Source: Diplonema papillatum
Taxonomy: Eukaryota; Euglenozoa; Diplonemea; Diplonemida; Diplonemidae
DNA: 64,000 bases
Assembly: GCA_030068145.1 (NCBI GenBank)
Contig: JAPJBO010000296.1
Coordinates: forward strand, 178,068-242,067
Reading direction: 5' to 3'
A model generated the notes under the pieces. The model saw nothing but the letters and a program-made list of their open reading frames with translations, was not told where the DNA came from and made no database searches. Below are positions 34,001-43,856 of the stretch, in pieces (position 1 is the first letter of the stretch; the number at the start of each line of letters is the position of its first letter). The translations under genes were made by a program, and so were the position numbers.

Positions 34001-36121
34001 GCGGCGAACCACTTGGGCGACATCCACCGGGGGATAGAACTCCGAGAAGGGAAGCTAGGGGTTAGAGTAGAGACCGATGCCTACGCCACCGCCAGAAGCG
34101 AGCTAGCGAAGGAGGGGCTGCTGCCGCCAGAAACAGGGCACTTCCTAGTTAAGGGAGTTCCGTCCGGCTGCAACGCGGACACACTCAAGACCAAGCTCCA
34201 AGCCCTGGGCTGGATAGTGACGCCACTGTTCCAAAGCGCAGCGAGGGGACGATTCACCGACTGGACAGTCCAATCAGAATGGCTACCGGGCACGTGGAAC
34301 TGCTCAACGAAGGCAGGAGTGGAACTAGTGATATCCAAGAGAGACCCAACACCGCAGCCAACACACTGGGCGCCAGGCCCGCGACTCTCGAACGAATACA
34401 GAGCCGCCGATGCCACGGGGGCGGAGAAACGAAAGGACCCGATCTCGAAGGACCTCCTGACGCATGGTGGCTTTAAAAAAAGGTTCCCCAATGGGTCAGA
34501 AGCCGACCTCATGTGGCAAGTAGCCGGCAGACTTCCCGACGGGATCGAGGTCCCAGGAACAATGGAAATAGATGACGGCAGACCGCTCTTCGGGGGGAAA
34601 AGGCTCGACGAGGACCCAGAACCAGAGCCGTGCCCCCCGGCGCAGCCAAGCACAACGAGCTCGAAGGGACCAGAGGGGACCGCCATGCCTCGCGACACAC
34701 AACCGAACACGATGGACACACGGCTGGGCAACCTAGAAGCGGCAGTACAGGGGCTGGTAACGATGGCAACCGCGACACAGCAAAGTGCGGCCGCAGGAGA
34801 GGTCTCCCAGCTGCGTGAGGAGATGCTAACCTACGTTCGCGCAATAGAGTCAGCAGTAACAGCATCGCACTCAACACCAACCCAAGGAACCAACACGCAG
34901 AGGCCCGCAACGCAAGTGGAGACTGGGGAATCACCGTCGTCCCCACGAGCCGCCCAACCGGGACCCCCGGAGGTGCCAAAACTGCCCGATTCAGAGATGC
35001 CTCGGCCGCCGACTACCGTGCCAAAGACTGCACAGACGCCGGAACCGGAAGAAAAGGACAGGCGCAAAACACCAGGCAAGCGGACGGCCCGGGATGACCG
35101 ACACGAAGAGACAGCGACACCGCGGAGGGAGAGGGACGGCACACGGTGTTATAGCCAAACGGCGACAAGCCTGGACAGCGCCCACGCAGCACAGGCTGAC
35201 CCCTGTGGACAAGCAAGGGCGCCTCCCGCGGCACGCTCTCCTGCTGACAAATTCCAACGGCCTGTCCAGTCGCCACATCCGCGTGACTGCGCCCAACAAC
35301 GAACTGCGGAACAGGCGGAGGCGCCACAACGAGAATTAACGGCTGCAACCCGGGAATCACCGGAGTCGGTTACAACCCCACCCCGCTTCGCACCCACGCC
35401 GCCCCTGAGTGCAACAAGGGACCCCCTACACTCGACGGACGTGCGACACGCGGACGCGAAGCCGGGAACACCAGGGCCCACTGGGGGGGCAAACGCGAAC
35501 GGGGAGGGAGCAACTCTCCATAGCAAGCCGGGCAGGCCAGCGTACCAACCGTACCGGACCACACGAGACCCGACGCCGATTCCGCAGCAGCGCAACCAGC
35601 CGAGCCAAAACCCAGAACGGGACCTCCGCGCGACGACTGGAGCTTCGTCACCCCGGAGACGCTCAGGCAGCCCATCCCGGGGACCGTTTGTCAGAGAAGG
35701 GAAGGCGAAGCCCGCGGAAGGGAGCCTACCAGCGGAAACCGCGCCCCGGCGTGAAGACGAGGCACCCGAGCGGCCCTTGGGGTACTGGGCATCCCGCGTG
35801 CAGCGCCGGAACGCGGAACTTGCGGAATCGACGGCCCCAAGTGACTCCCTGCAATCAGAAGGGACCTCACAGGACCTGATGGTCCCCCACGTGTACCGGC
35901 CGTACTCCACCAACCGTGCATCGACACCAAATCCAAAACGGAGCTCATCTCCCCATCCGCGCAACAAAACGGGAGCAGACCCCACGCTAGGCAGAGCACC
36001 CGGGAGTCCCCGCGACTCCCCAATCCGAAGATCTGAAGGTCGGGCAATCTCCTCACGTCCCTTTCGGCCCAACAACTCGACTGACGAGGGCTCAGCCGCA
36101 GCAGCACAGCCGCAGCAGTAG
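31076..36121 (+). CDS. Giant retrotransposon ORF1 (about 1681 aa) with ubiquitin-like and RRM-like regions
   Basis: The frame is open from before 30779 to TAG at 36121; the first ATG is 31076. Order: an N-terminal hydrophobic stretch (MLLVALAAALATPPP); six 46-residue repeats (about 31420-32230) with motif NNA-x-x-x-RAPG; a low-complexity Pro/Thr/Arg region; then, at residues 718-795, a ubiquitin-like domain ending RLHGG. Next comes a region with FLVKGVPSGCNADTLKTKL and later W/P spacing reminiscent of retrotransposon ORF1 RRMs. After this is a possible coiled coil (about 34710-34860, MDTRLGNLEAAVQGLV) and a basic disordered tail. It sits 76 bp upstream of the EEP-RT ORF on the same strand, so it should encode the RNA-binding partner of that RT. 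Subdomain calls other than the ubiquitin-like one are weak. Confidence 0.75.
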   Translation: MRAHGDTLPGVMLLVALAAALATPPPNSKGGGATKTLDEPLGHVQEPGGGQTQGNTTHQPRPPVQPTSKAGHQRDTPHSTREVYNWSPRRIGDNDANEQLDRGPPHDDNTTSRHPMPASLALCNNATDERRAPGVATAVLRLSSGHLEPPGRGDTATSQHPTPAPSALCNNAAVEKRAPGDVTAVSRQPSGQLGPPGRGVGPTSQYPTPASPALYNNAAVEKRAPGDASAVTRQPSGQLEPPRRGAGPTIHHPTPASPALYNNAADENRAPGDASAATRQPSGQLEPPRRGAGTTIHHPTPSSPALYNNAAVEKRAPGDATAVTRQPGGQLEPPGRGVGPTIHHPAPSSPALYNNAAVEKRAPGDATAVSRLPSDHHEPPGRRYNPAGRLVKTRAEGGGAGNANHWTGHTAIDARPTSREANSSTTRINEGNDYERDRPNGDDAHTKPDRDWTPPLRPTSITSTDAHNTNPRRPRSQPRHPAPTPLNLAPRHIQHRSVTRRQRRALREYDRKLAQQRARREEGDRIAECVRRATELMALIRVTGDATAQHSAHPADPPYFSLENYIGKREADGGAGNDAVPSDDLTTAPTTVITTPRAEPTTSEPRGPAATPPATGRPRAATQKAEPTNPLSTTPTPHANRAAVHGNDGTLLPPAIRIDREGEIGKRGRQHREDTPPERPAGQVTPDGLKMPTPAGAEHHEPEAHAQRHTPQQRTAGVTYSVLICDPEGKRVMHAVTGNDTLTQVYERLGHPPTVWATTTGRLRPLEADKTLTENGIDACSPPMEVNLRHRLHGGWSNGKGGGRGSQDHRSPAGSRGSYSTHSGKGGKPGKPIVKTSVTPVVWDDGLEGNGTERKKLFPGWEVPVVGMRMSVLITGTPAEEFQSLENAPIRLAQTLLQGRLEIERISGVWEARCTKREREGQSVTHYAVSVMVPEQDSVSLLRTSGLGGVYADLLEEDRLRTINMGDHGLEHALRAANHLGDIHRGIELREGKLGVRVETDAYATARSELAKEGLLPPETGHFLVKGVPSGCNADTLKTKLQALGWIVTPLFQSAARGRFTDWTVQSEWLPGTWNCSTKAGVELVISKRDPTPQPTHWAPGPRLSNEYRAADATGAEKRKDPISKDLLTHGGFKKRFPNGSEADLMWQVAGRLPDGIEVPGTMEIDDGRPLFGGKRLDEDPEPEPCPPAQPSTTSSKGPEGTAMPRDTQPNTMDTRLGNLEAAVQGLVTMATATQQSAAAGEVSQLREEMLTYVRAIESAVTASHSTPTQGTNTQRPATQVETGESPSSPRAAQPGPPEVPKLPDSEMPRPPTTVPKTAQTPEPEEKDRRKTPGKRTARDDRHEETATPRRERDGTRCYSQTATSLDSAHAAQADPCGQARAPPAARSPADKFQRPVQSPHPRDCAQQRTAEQAEAPQRELTAATRESPESVTTPPRFAPTPPLSATRDPLHSTDVRHADAKPGTPGPTGGANANGEGATLHSKPGRPAYQPYRTTRDPTPIPQQRNQPSQNPERDLRATTGASSPRRRSGSPSRGPFVREGKAKPAEGSLPAETAPRREDEAPERPLGYWASRVQRRNAELAESTAPSDSLQSEGTSQDLMVPHVYRPYSTNRASTPNPKRSSSPHPRNKTGADPTLGRAPGSPRDSPIRRSEGRAISSRPFRPNNSTDEGSAAAAQPQQ
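31420..32235 (+). repeat. Six in-frame 138-bp coding repeats in ORF1
   Basis: Units of 46 codons start near 31420, 31558, 31696, 31834, 31972 and 32110. Each contains ALYNNAAVEKRAPGDA-like, QPSGQLEPP-like and GPTIHHPTP-like blocks. The sequence is highly conserved between units, so the duplication is recent or maintained by conversion. Confidence 0.85.
33227..33460 (+). other. Ubiquitin-like domain with C-terminal Gly-Gly inside ORF1
   Basis: 78 codons align end to end with ubiquitin (76 aa). YSVLICDPEGKRV corresponds to strand 1, NDTLTQVYERLGHPP to the helix and GIPP turn, GRLRPLEADKTLTENGI to the GKQLEDGRTLSDYNI block, and MEVNLRHRLHGG to the final LVLRLRGG strand. The residue order G, L, D-x-TL, N-I, L/V-x-LR, L-x-GG is kept. 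A Gly-Gly followed by more protein is the arrangement cut by deubiquitinases, so it may be a self-removing or processing tag. The domain identity is fairly secure; processing is inference. Confidence 0.72.
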
Positions 36122-36197
36122 CGGGGAGAGCAATGAACCGGCACTGAGGGCTGTAGAGACGTGCTGCGAATCGACAGCGTGCGGGAGAGGTCCTCAA

Positions 36198-39100
36198 GTG
36201 CCGCTGCTACCAGCCCGCATAGCGCCCCTCTTGCGACGAACAAACGAACCAAGCGGGAGACCGCGGGCAAGCGGCAACACCAACGGGAGACGGGCGATCG
36301 CACGGTCCCGCGCCGTTGCAAGAAGCGTGGCAGCGGCGGCGGGCCAAGGTAGTTTAGAAGCAGACGCGCTCATAAAAGTCGCGTCCAGCAACTGCAGATC
36401 GTGGGGGGCGAGACAAGGCCCCAGATCGCTGGAAGACATAACGCGGGGCATAGACGCCGAAGACCCCGATATAATCCTATTGCAGGAGACGTGGTTAGAT
36501 GCAACAAAGCCCACACCATTTGTCCCCGGCTACGTCACGTACCGACGGGACCGCCCGGGACATAAAAAGGGAGGAGGCTTGTTGATATTGGTGAAGTCCT
36601 CCATCTGCTCTCGGCAGATCGAGGAGCACGACTTCGGAGCGGACGGATTGATGGAATGTCTGGGTGTCGAACTTGACCGGGTGAATCTTCCGAAGCTGAA
36701 ACTGTACAACGTATACAGACCACCGGAAGAAGGTGCGTCGCTAAACATGGGGCCTCTTGAAGGGGACGAACACGTAGTGATCAGTGGGGATCTGAACACA
36801 AGGCACCCGTCATGGTGCCCATCCGGCCAGTCAAACGCTGCCGGAGTGACGCTTCACGGATGGTTGTCGCTGAGACAGACGACGGTCTGGAACGACCCAG
36901 GGACACCGACTCGGGACGAGTCCAAAACGTCGCCAGATGTCACGATCTCGGCCGCACACCCGCACGCTGTGTTCAACTGGCGGACGATCGAATCTTGGGG
37001 GTCGGACCACCGCACTCTCATCTTCGAAGTGCCCCGCGGATACGAGCACAAGAGGGAACAGATCCGACCTCGCTACGCCTGGAGCCGTGCCGACTGGAAA
37101 GGGATGTCCAAATACCTTGAAAAAGACAGCACCTGGTCCCAAACCGAGTACGAGCAGAATAAGGAAAGCCCACAGCGCCTCGCCGACGCCATTTCTGACC
37201 GGATGAAAGGGGCCATCAGTCGATACGTCCCGAAGGCGTCGGGCAACAAACCACCGAAACCGTGGTGGACGAAAACGCTGACTCCTCTTTCGCGCCGGAA
37301 GGACGTTGCATTCAAACGGATGCAGAAGGAAGACAACGAAGAAACGGGGATGGCGTACACGGAGGCGAAACAGGCGTTCACGAAAGCCGCAACGGAAGCG
37401 AAGGCGGACTACTGGGACCGTCTAGTCAGCACGATCGACCACAGGACTGATCTGGGCCTCATGTTCCGGCTGGTACGGCAGCTAGATGGGAAGAAGTCGA
37501 AGCACACGCTCCCTCCATTGAAACACGAGGGAGTCACCATCACGGACTCGAAAGAGAAGGCGAACGTTCTCGTGAGGCACCTTGCGACCATCTGCAGGAA
37601 ATCGGAACGCAGCGTGGCAGGCCCGGACTTGACTCATCAAGCCACAGAAGCCGCCGAAGGCGCACAACTGAACTCGCAGTCCGAAGCCGATACGCCGATC
37701 ACCTTAGAGGAGGTGAACAGAGCGATCGAAAAGCTGAAGAAGAAAACGAGCTTGGACCCGGAGGGGCTTTGCCACATGGCCTACAAGCGCCTAGGCGAAG
37801 GTATGCGGCTCCGCGTACTGGACCTATGCAACGCATCTTGGAACAACGCAAGTGTTCCCTCCCAGTGGCGACAGGCACACGTGACACCGCTCCCGAAGCC
37901 GGGCAAAGACCGCTCGGAGCCATCGGGCTACCGGCCGATTTCGCTCACGAGCATAGCATCGAAGATAATGGAGACCATTATCAAGGACCGCCTCACATTC
38001 CTCATCGAAGGAGACTCCTCGGTCCGCGCGTTCACGCCGAACCAGGGGGGCTTCCGGATAGGGAGAGGCACGGAGGAGCAGCTGTACACCGTAACGGCGG
38101 CAATCGACCGGAACCGAAGGAAAGGCCGGTACACGTGCCTACTCGTCTTCGACCTGGCGCGCGCTTTCGACACAGTCGACCACGCGCGCCTGAAGAAACG
38201 AATGGTAGAGCGGGGCCTCCCGCTGAAGCTCATTCGATGGGTGGAGTCCTTCCTCAAGGGCAGAAACGCGATCTTCCGAGTGGACGGTGAGTACGGCGCC
38301 TCGGCGGAACTTGAGGGCGGTGTTCCGCAAGGGTCTGTACTGGGACCAATACTGTTCCTGCTGTACATCGACGACCTCGGGGACGACCTGGCGAAGCTGA
38401 AGGACTCAACGGCCTCGCTCTTCGCCGACGACGTAGGCGTAGTAGCGACGGGCAAAACGATGGCGGAGATGGCGAAGAACGTGCGTCTGATAATACAGGC
38501 GATGGAAAAGTGGTCGGACGAGGCGCTGATGCAGCTATCGCACGCAAAGACGGAGGCGATACTGTTCAAGCGCCCCGGAAACCCTGACGCGTCGCCGCCG
38601 ACGATAGAGTTCCCGGCAACCCGAGCGAACGTGGCGATCCGCGCGGACGCGTACAAAAGGAGAACGAGGAAGCACGGTCGCACGGCTCGTCGGCTGTTTG
38701 CACCACAGAGCCAACACCACGAAAAGCGAGTGACCGGACTGAACGGAAAGGCGGCTCGCACCCTGCAAGAGAGAACAATTGCGGAGGAGAGCATCGGAGA
38801 GGGCTCCGACCGGCTGACGATCTCCCTGGTGAGGGAACTCGAATGGAAGAAGACCGTCACCCTACTGGGTCTAACCTTCGACGAGGAACTGACATTCGAC
38901 CAGCATGTCAGCCGAGTGACGGCGGGCGCGGCCAAACACGCGTGCGTTCTCAGGCTTGTATCCGGTGCGGCATGGGGTCATCGTACGAAGACGCTCCGCT
39001 CGCTATACTACACCTACGTACTCCCGAAGATGACGTACGCCCTGTCGGTATACGGCGCCTTTGCCAGACCGACGACCATGGCGAAGCTGGAGAGCCAGCA

Positions 39101-39850
39101 CAAGGCCGGGCTTTGCGCCGTCACGGGATGCAGACGCTCGGCATCCGTGGAGGCCGTTTCGATTGAGTCGCGAGTGCAGCCAATCTCGGTCTATGCCGAA
39201 CTTCGACTTGCAACACTGTGCGAGAAGCTGGCGACCTACCCGCAGTGGCGGGACACCCTGGTCCCCACAAACAAGCACGACACGATCGCCGTCAAATACG
39301 GACTCCTGAAGAGGCGCGCGCGGACGGAAGACGTCGACAGGCAGACCCGCAAGGCGAACCCGTTCGCGCCGTGGGAGCCACGGTGCCCCAAAGTGCACAT
39401 CTCGGCAACACTGAGGAAGAAGTCGGAGGACGTGGAGGCGAACAGAAGGGTAGTGGAACGTGTGTTAGCCGCCCTGCCGACGCCGCTCTTGGTAACCTGG
39501 ACCGATGGCTCTGTTGTTGAGGAAACCACAATGGAACCGGCGCTAACAGTCCTCAACGGCACAACGGAACCGACACCCACGGAGACGAAATGGGGAGGAG
39601 CCGGGTTTGCCATCGAATCCGGAGATAATTGGTCGATACGGAGAAGCGCGCAAGACGATCTTCCCTGGTGGGCGACGAACAGCGGTCCGGCCGGCAAGTG
39701 GGCGACAAGCTACCGGGCGGAACAGGTGGCGATGCAGAGAGCCCTGCGCGTCCTCGTGGGCAGTCTGAGCAGGAGGAACGGCGAAACCCTGTGGATACTG
39801 ACTGACTCGAGCTCGCTCCTCCAGGACCTCGACCATGGACCACATCGGAA
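36198..39850 (+). CDS. Retrotransposon ORF2: EEP endonuclease, RT, start of RNase H (3' part inverted away)
   Basis: The frame opens near 36198 (GTG; no early ATG, so reinitiation or a non-AUG start after ORF1 is likely). The EEP nuclease has SNCRSWG, ILLQETWL, NVYRPP, ISGDLNTRHPSW and SWGSDHRTL. RT has GYRPISLTSIASKIME, FDLARAFDTVDHARL, GGVPQGSVLGPILFLLYIDD and the catalytic FADDVGVVA. RNase H begins LVTWTDGSVVE (Asp), with YRAEQVAMQ (Glu) and LTDSSSLL (Asp), and stops after DHGPH at about 39850. Beyond that the frame runs into non-homologous DNA and an antisense tRNA. The missing fourth RNase H motif and zinc tail appear on the minus strand from 43856 downward, so this copy is inactive through rearrangement. 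Confidence 0.88.
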
Positions 39851-39922
39851 AAGTCATGTTAGACCTAGGATAGGAACTACAAAAGGCTACAAAAAGCTGA
39901 AAGCCTGTGTGGTTCGGACCCA

Positions 39923-39928
39923 AAAAAG
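39923..39928 (-). terminator. Pol III terminator of tRNA-Met
   Basis: Six T on the minus strand begin two bases after the tRNA discriminator base, the expected RNA polymerase III stop. Confidence 0.75.
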
Positions 39929-39929
39929 T

Positions 39930-40002
39930 GCGAGGTGCCAGGATCGAACTGACGACCTTAGGATTATGAGACCTACGCGCTCCCGACTGCGCCAACCTCG
40001 CT
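39930..40002 (-). tRNA. tRNA-Met (CAU), elongator type
   Basis: The minus strand folds as a cloverleaf. The acceptor arm GCGAGGT pairs with ACCTCGC. The D arm is GCGC/GCGC around AGTCGGGA. The anticodon loop CTCATAA gives anticodon CAT. The T arm is GTCAG-TTCGATC-CTGGC, and the discriminator is A. One pair at the base of the anticodon loop (T-T) is mismatched. A box and B box are intact and an oligo-T terminator follows. The ATAA loop context fits elongator Met. There is no intron. It lies at the breakpoint between the truncated plus-strand ORF2 and the inverted 3' flank. Confidence 0.88.
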
Positions 40003-40738
40003 GATGCACAAAAAAAAACAAAATTTCTGTTCTGTTCTGTAGGGCGGAACGAAGCCCGGGCAAGACGAGGCTAGACGGTCTCTAACGGGCAAGCGTACAG
40101 TGGTTCTTTGTGCCACCATTTACTCCGTTGTGTTGTTTGTGATGGAGTGATGACTACTACTTGTTCGTTTTTCGGTTTTTTGTTTCACGTAAATTGTTTT
40201 TCCTTCTGGCAACGGTTCTTGGTTCTCGTTATTGGGTTCGCTTTCTGGTAATGGTTTTCGGTTTACGTAAATTGGTTCACTTTCTGTTAACGGTTTTCGG
40301 TTCACGTAAAAGTTTGAGGTCCTACTCCAAGTCCGAGGGCGTGGTCAGGGCGCGCAGCTTTTCATGTTTCAATGCTGTCTCCTCCGTGCCGTACCTTCTC
40401 GGGTGAGCATCGGACCTCAGTTTTGTTTGCGTTGTTTACGGGTTCAGGTTCTCTTCTTCTCTCGTTCGCCATTTGTTTTCGCTTCGCTTTGCCTTCGTTT
40501 CGTCGCTCTTCGAGGTTGCTTCGACGTCGGGGGTCGGCCGTCACGCAGTCACGGTCATGACTGTTCCTCGGACGCGCTCTCGTGGGCCGGGGGGGTTGTC
40601 CCTCCGACGGACGAGGCGGGGCCCGGTATGCGGTGGTTGAGTCGGGGCCGAGTCCGATTACGGGCGTGATAAACCGCTGGCCTCGAGTTCGCGTGTTTGT
40701 GTCGCGGTTCTCATGGCGGGCGGGCGGGATTCGGTGGG
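40003..40738 (-). other. 3' flank of the inverted retrotransposon part, T/G-rich on plus
   Basis: No gene is seen here. The composition matches the 3' flank of retrotransposon a. At 40185-40310 is a short tandem motif, about three copies, built from TTCACGTAAATTG, CACTTTCTGTTAAC and GGTTTTCGG. A run of A (40010-40018, plus) lies just beside the tRNA. Long antisense frames are composition artefacts. Confidence 0.45.
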
Positions 40739-41222
40739 CTACTCGTCGGGTGTGGTCGGCACGAGTATCCGGTACTCCTCCAGCAGTCCGGTCCCTTGCA
40801 GGTACTCGAGTGCCGTCTCCGGGTGCTCGAACAGCAATCTCCACAGCTGTTCGTGTCTCGGTATCCACACCGGTTGGCCACCCTCCCGCCGTAACGGGGA
40901 GGCCACTTCCCACATCAGGTCACGCTTCCCTTGCGTCCCCTCATGGCCGCAGTCCAAGAAAAGGTGCGAGACCGGGCATTCGGCTACCTCTCCGCAATGC
41001 GGGCAGGGACGATTCGAGCTCCGTTCGGTCTTCGCTAACGCGTCGTAGTCCTCCCGGCACCAATTGCGAAGGAGGCGGTGCTGGCCCGTGCGGATCTGCC
41101 TGATCTCACGCTCGGCCCGTCGCGTGAGGTGATCAATTTTCGGGAGTTTCCTCCCGTTGACGATCTGCGCGTGTGCGAGTTTCCCGTCGTAGTGGGAGCC
41201 CAACTCCGGGTGGGCCTTCAGC
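40739..41222 (-). pseudogene. Retrotransposon ORF2 3' end (zinc tail), inverted
   Basis: The minus strand encodes KIDHLTRRAEREIRQIRTGQ, CPHCGEVAECPVSHLFLDCG and a helical tail ending TTPDE before a stop at 40739. This is the C-terminal CCHC-type region of the same element class as the 36-40 kb ORF2. Its upstream continuation is at 43613-43856, on the other side of TIR element B, whose 7-bp TSD lies in both edges. Confidence 0.8.
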
Positions 41223-43605
41223 CAGTGTGAGACTTAGCTATAGCTAGCTGATAGCTAGCTATAGCTAGCTAGCTATAGCTGAAAATAGCTAAAATAGCTA
41301 AAATAGCTGACTGAGCATTTTCAACGGAAATGTCACTATTCCGACTATTTTCTCGGATTTTGTGCCGTTTTCCACAGTTTACCGGGATTTTTCAGGCAGA
41401 TGATCAGCATGAGGTTCACACCGTGCTACCCGCCCCCCCCCCCCCCCCCCCCCCCCCTAACACTAGAGGCAAGTAGCGCCTGAACACGAAACTAAGATTT
41501 CCCCCCCCCCCCCTTACACTCCCTGCGACCCTTTTCCCTTTCCCCTATTTTATTTTACACTTTCTTCGACGAAGACTTGATGCTAGCATCAAACATGCAT
41601 GCGAGGCAGTACTCTGCCTAAACATTAAACTAAGTTTTTCCCCCCGGGCCCCCTTCATCGGGCTTCCCCCCTGTAGACTACTGCACAGTAGGACTGGACC
41701 TGGGTGGCTTGCTGCACTCTGGCAGTCTCTGCTAACAATGCTGGTAGACTTGTATCGTAGTGCCTGGGGGGAAACCCGACGCACCACAAACAATCCTTTT
41801 CATTTCCGGGTCCATTTCTCGCATCGGAGCTGATCGCGAGCAGGAATTCGAAAAACGTCTGCCACGTGGAGTCACGGTGGACCAGCCAAGAAATGTCACC
41901 AGCCAGGGATCGATTCCTGTCCTTCCCACTGCAAACCTGTGGTTTCCAAGCCCGGTGCTCTGCATCTTGTAAGAACCCACGGACCACGCACATACTGGAT
42001 GGTCCCTGGTCTATTTTTCACGGATCTCTTCATCGAGCTGATCGCGAGCAAAAAGTCGTCGAAAAAGGTCTGCTGCGTGAACCAGCAACATAATGCCACC
42101 ACCAGGGGATCGATACCCGTCCTGCTCAATGCACACCGGGTGGTTTCTACGCCCGGTGCTCTGCATCCTATAAGAACCCACGGACCACGCACGTAGTGTT
42201 TGATTCCCGGGTCTATTTCTCACGGATCTCTTCATCGAAGCTGATCGCGAGCAAAAAGTCGTCGAAAAAGGTCTGCTGCGTGAACCAGCAACATAATGCC
42301 ACCACCAGGGGATCGATACCCGTCCTGCTCAATGCACACCGGGTGGTCTCCAAGCCCGGTGCTCTGCATCCTGTAAGAACCCACGGACCACGCACGTAGT
42401 GTTTGATTCCCGGGTCTATTTTTCACGGATCTCTTCATCGAAGCTGATCGCGAGCAAAACTTTGTCGACAAAGGTCTGCTACGCGGACCAGCAACAGAAT
42501 GCCACCAGCCAGGGGATCGATACCGTCCGTGTTCAATGCACACCTGATCAGGCTGGTGGTTTCTACGCCCGGTGCCCTGCAAATTGTAAAAACTACTGAC
42601 CACGCACATAGTTTTCTGTCTCCGGGTCTATTTTTCACGGATCTCTTCATCGGAGCTGTTCGCAAGCAAAAATTCGTCGGAAAAGGTCTGCTATGTGGAC
42701 CAGCGGGAAAATGTCGCCAACCAGGGGATCGAAACCCGTTCTTCCCAGTGCACACCGGTGGTTTCCACGCCCGGTGCCCTGCATCTTGCACGGACCCACG
42801 AACAATGCACATACTTTTTCGTTTCCGGGTCTATTTTTCACAGTTCTTTTCATCGGAGCTGATTGCGAGCAAAAATTCGTCGAAAAAGGTCAGCTACATG
42901 GACCAGCGGGAAAAAGTTACCAACCAGGGGGTCGATACCCGTCTTGCTCGATGCCCACCTGGTGGTTTCCACACCCGGTGCCCTGCATCATGCACGGACC
43001 CACGAACCACGCGCATACTTTTTCGTTTTCGGGTCTATTTTTCACGGATCTCTTCATTGCAGCTGATCGCGAGCTAAAATTCGTCGAAAAAGGCCTGCCG
43101 CGTGGTCCGGCGGGAAAATGCCACCACCCAGGGGATCGATTCCCGTCCTTCTCAATCCACACGTGGCGGCTTCCACGCCCGGCGCCCTGCAACTTGTAAA
43201 GGGCCCCGAACCACGCACATAGTTTTTCGTCTCCGGGTCTATTCTTCACGGATCTCTTCATCGGAGCTGAAAACGAGCAAAAACTCGTCGAAAAAGGTTT
43301 GCTACATGGACCAGCGGGAAAATGTCACCAGCCAGGAAATCGATACCCTGCACACGCCGTGACACGGCCCGGAGAGGGCGGGGGGGGGGTACCAGGGGGG
43401 GGTTGGGCGACTCTGAAAACGAGAACGAGGCAGAAAATCTGGTTTCGTCGCAATTTTTTTTTGCATTTTTGGGCACCTACCTGAGGTTTTCTGACGAAAA
43501 AGACGTGAACATATTTTCAGTCGTCTGGGCAGCTATTTTAGCTATTTTAGCTATAAATAGCTAAAAATAGCTAGCTGGCCAAATAGCTAGCTAAGTCTCA
43601 CACTG
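41223..43605. mobile_element. TIR element B (2383 bp) carrying a tandem array
   Basis: Perfect 18-bp ends CAGTGTGAGACTTAGCTA / TAGCTAAGTCTCACACTG are followed by AGCTA-rich, hairpin-prone subterminal DNA on both sides. The 7-bp duplication CTTCAGC flanks it (41216-41222 and 43606-43612). No transposase ORF is present. The interior holds poly-C tracts (about 41429-41458 and 41502-41512) and eight 200-bp units. It is inserted in the RNase H/zinc-tail region of the inverted retrotransposon part. A lone end of this family lies at about 53128-53147. Confidence 0.9.
41800..43375 (+). repeat. Eight tandem ~200-bp units with tRNA-like A/B boxes
   Basis: Anchors GCTGATCGCGAGCAAAAA (or variants) occur near 41834, 42037, 42240, 42443, 42655, 42858, 43060 and 43266. 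Each unit carries GTGGACCAGCGGGAAAATG-like (A-box-like) and, about 35 bp on, GGGATCGATACCC-like (B-box-like) sequence, then CACGCCCGGTGCCCTGCAT and CCACGGACCACGCACATA. Units differ by roughly 5-15 percent. The Pol III reading is inference; no full cloverleaf was found. Confidence 0.75.
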
Positions 43606-43612
43606 CTTCAGC

Positions 43613-43856
43613 ACGCCTGCCGACCACCTCTTCTGCACATAGCTCTTGTGCCTGGCCGCCGCCGTCGATCGCGTGAGCGGGGGACGGGGTCCCCTTTCTC
43701 CTGGCGAGCTGGCGCCGGTCTTCGCCCGGGTATCCGCTTCGTCGTTCCCGGCCAGTCCACAGTGGCTGTAGACGAACGGGAGGTGGATGGTGTACCCACG
43801 ATCGGCGAGCTTGCCCAGCAGCTGCCAGATCTCGATGTTGGCTGGGTCGACTTGGC
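43613..43856 (-). pseudogene. Retrotransposon RNase H fragment, continuation of 40739-41222
   Basis: The minus strand reads QVDPANIEIWQLLGKLADRG and then FVYSHCGLAGNDEADTRAK, the final RNase H motif with its catalytic Asp. Its first residues align exactly where the plus-strand ORF2 stops (after DHGPH at 39850), judged by the homologous stretch in the 26-28 kb element. It breaks abruptly at a run of A on the plus strand (43857-43864). Confidence 0.78.

Noticed and set aside
41224-43600. CRISPR-like array (regular ~200-bp repeats)
   Set aside because: Units are whole-length tandem copies with no short repeat/variable spacer pattern, in a eukaryotic TIR element.
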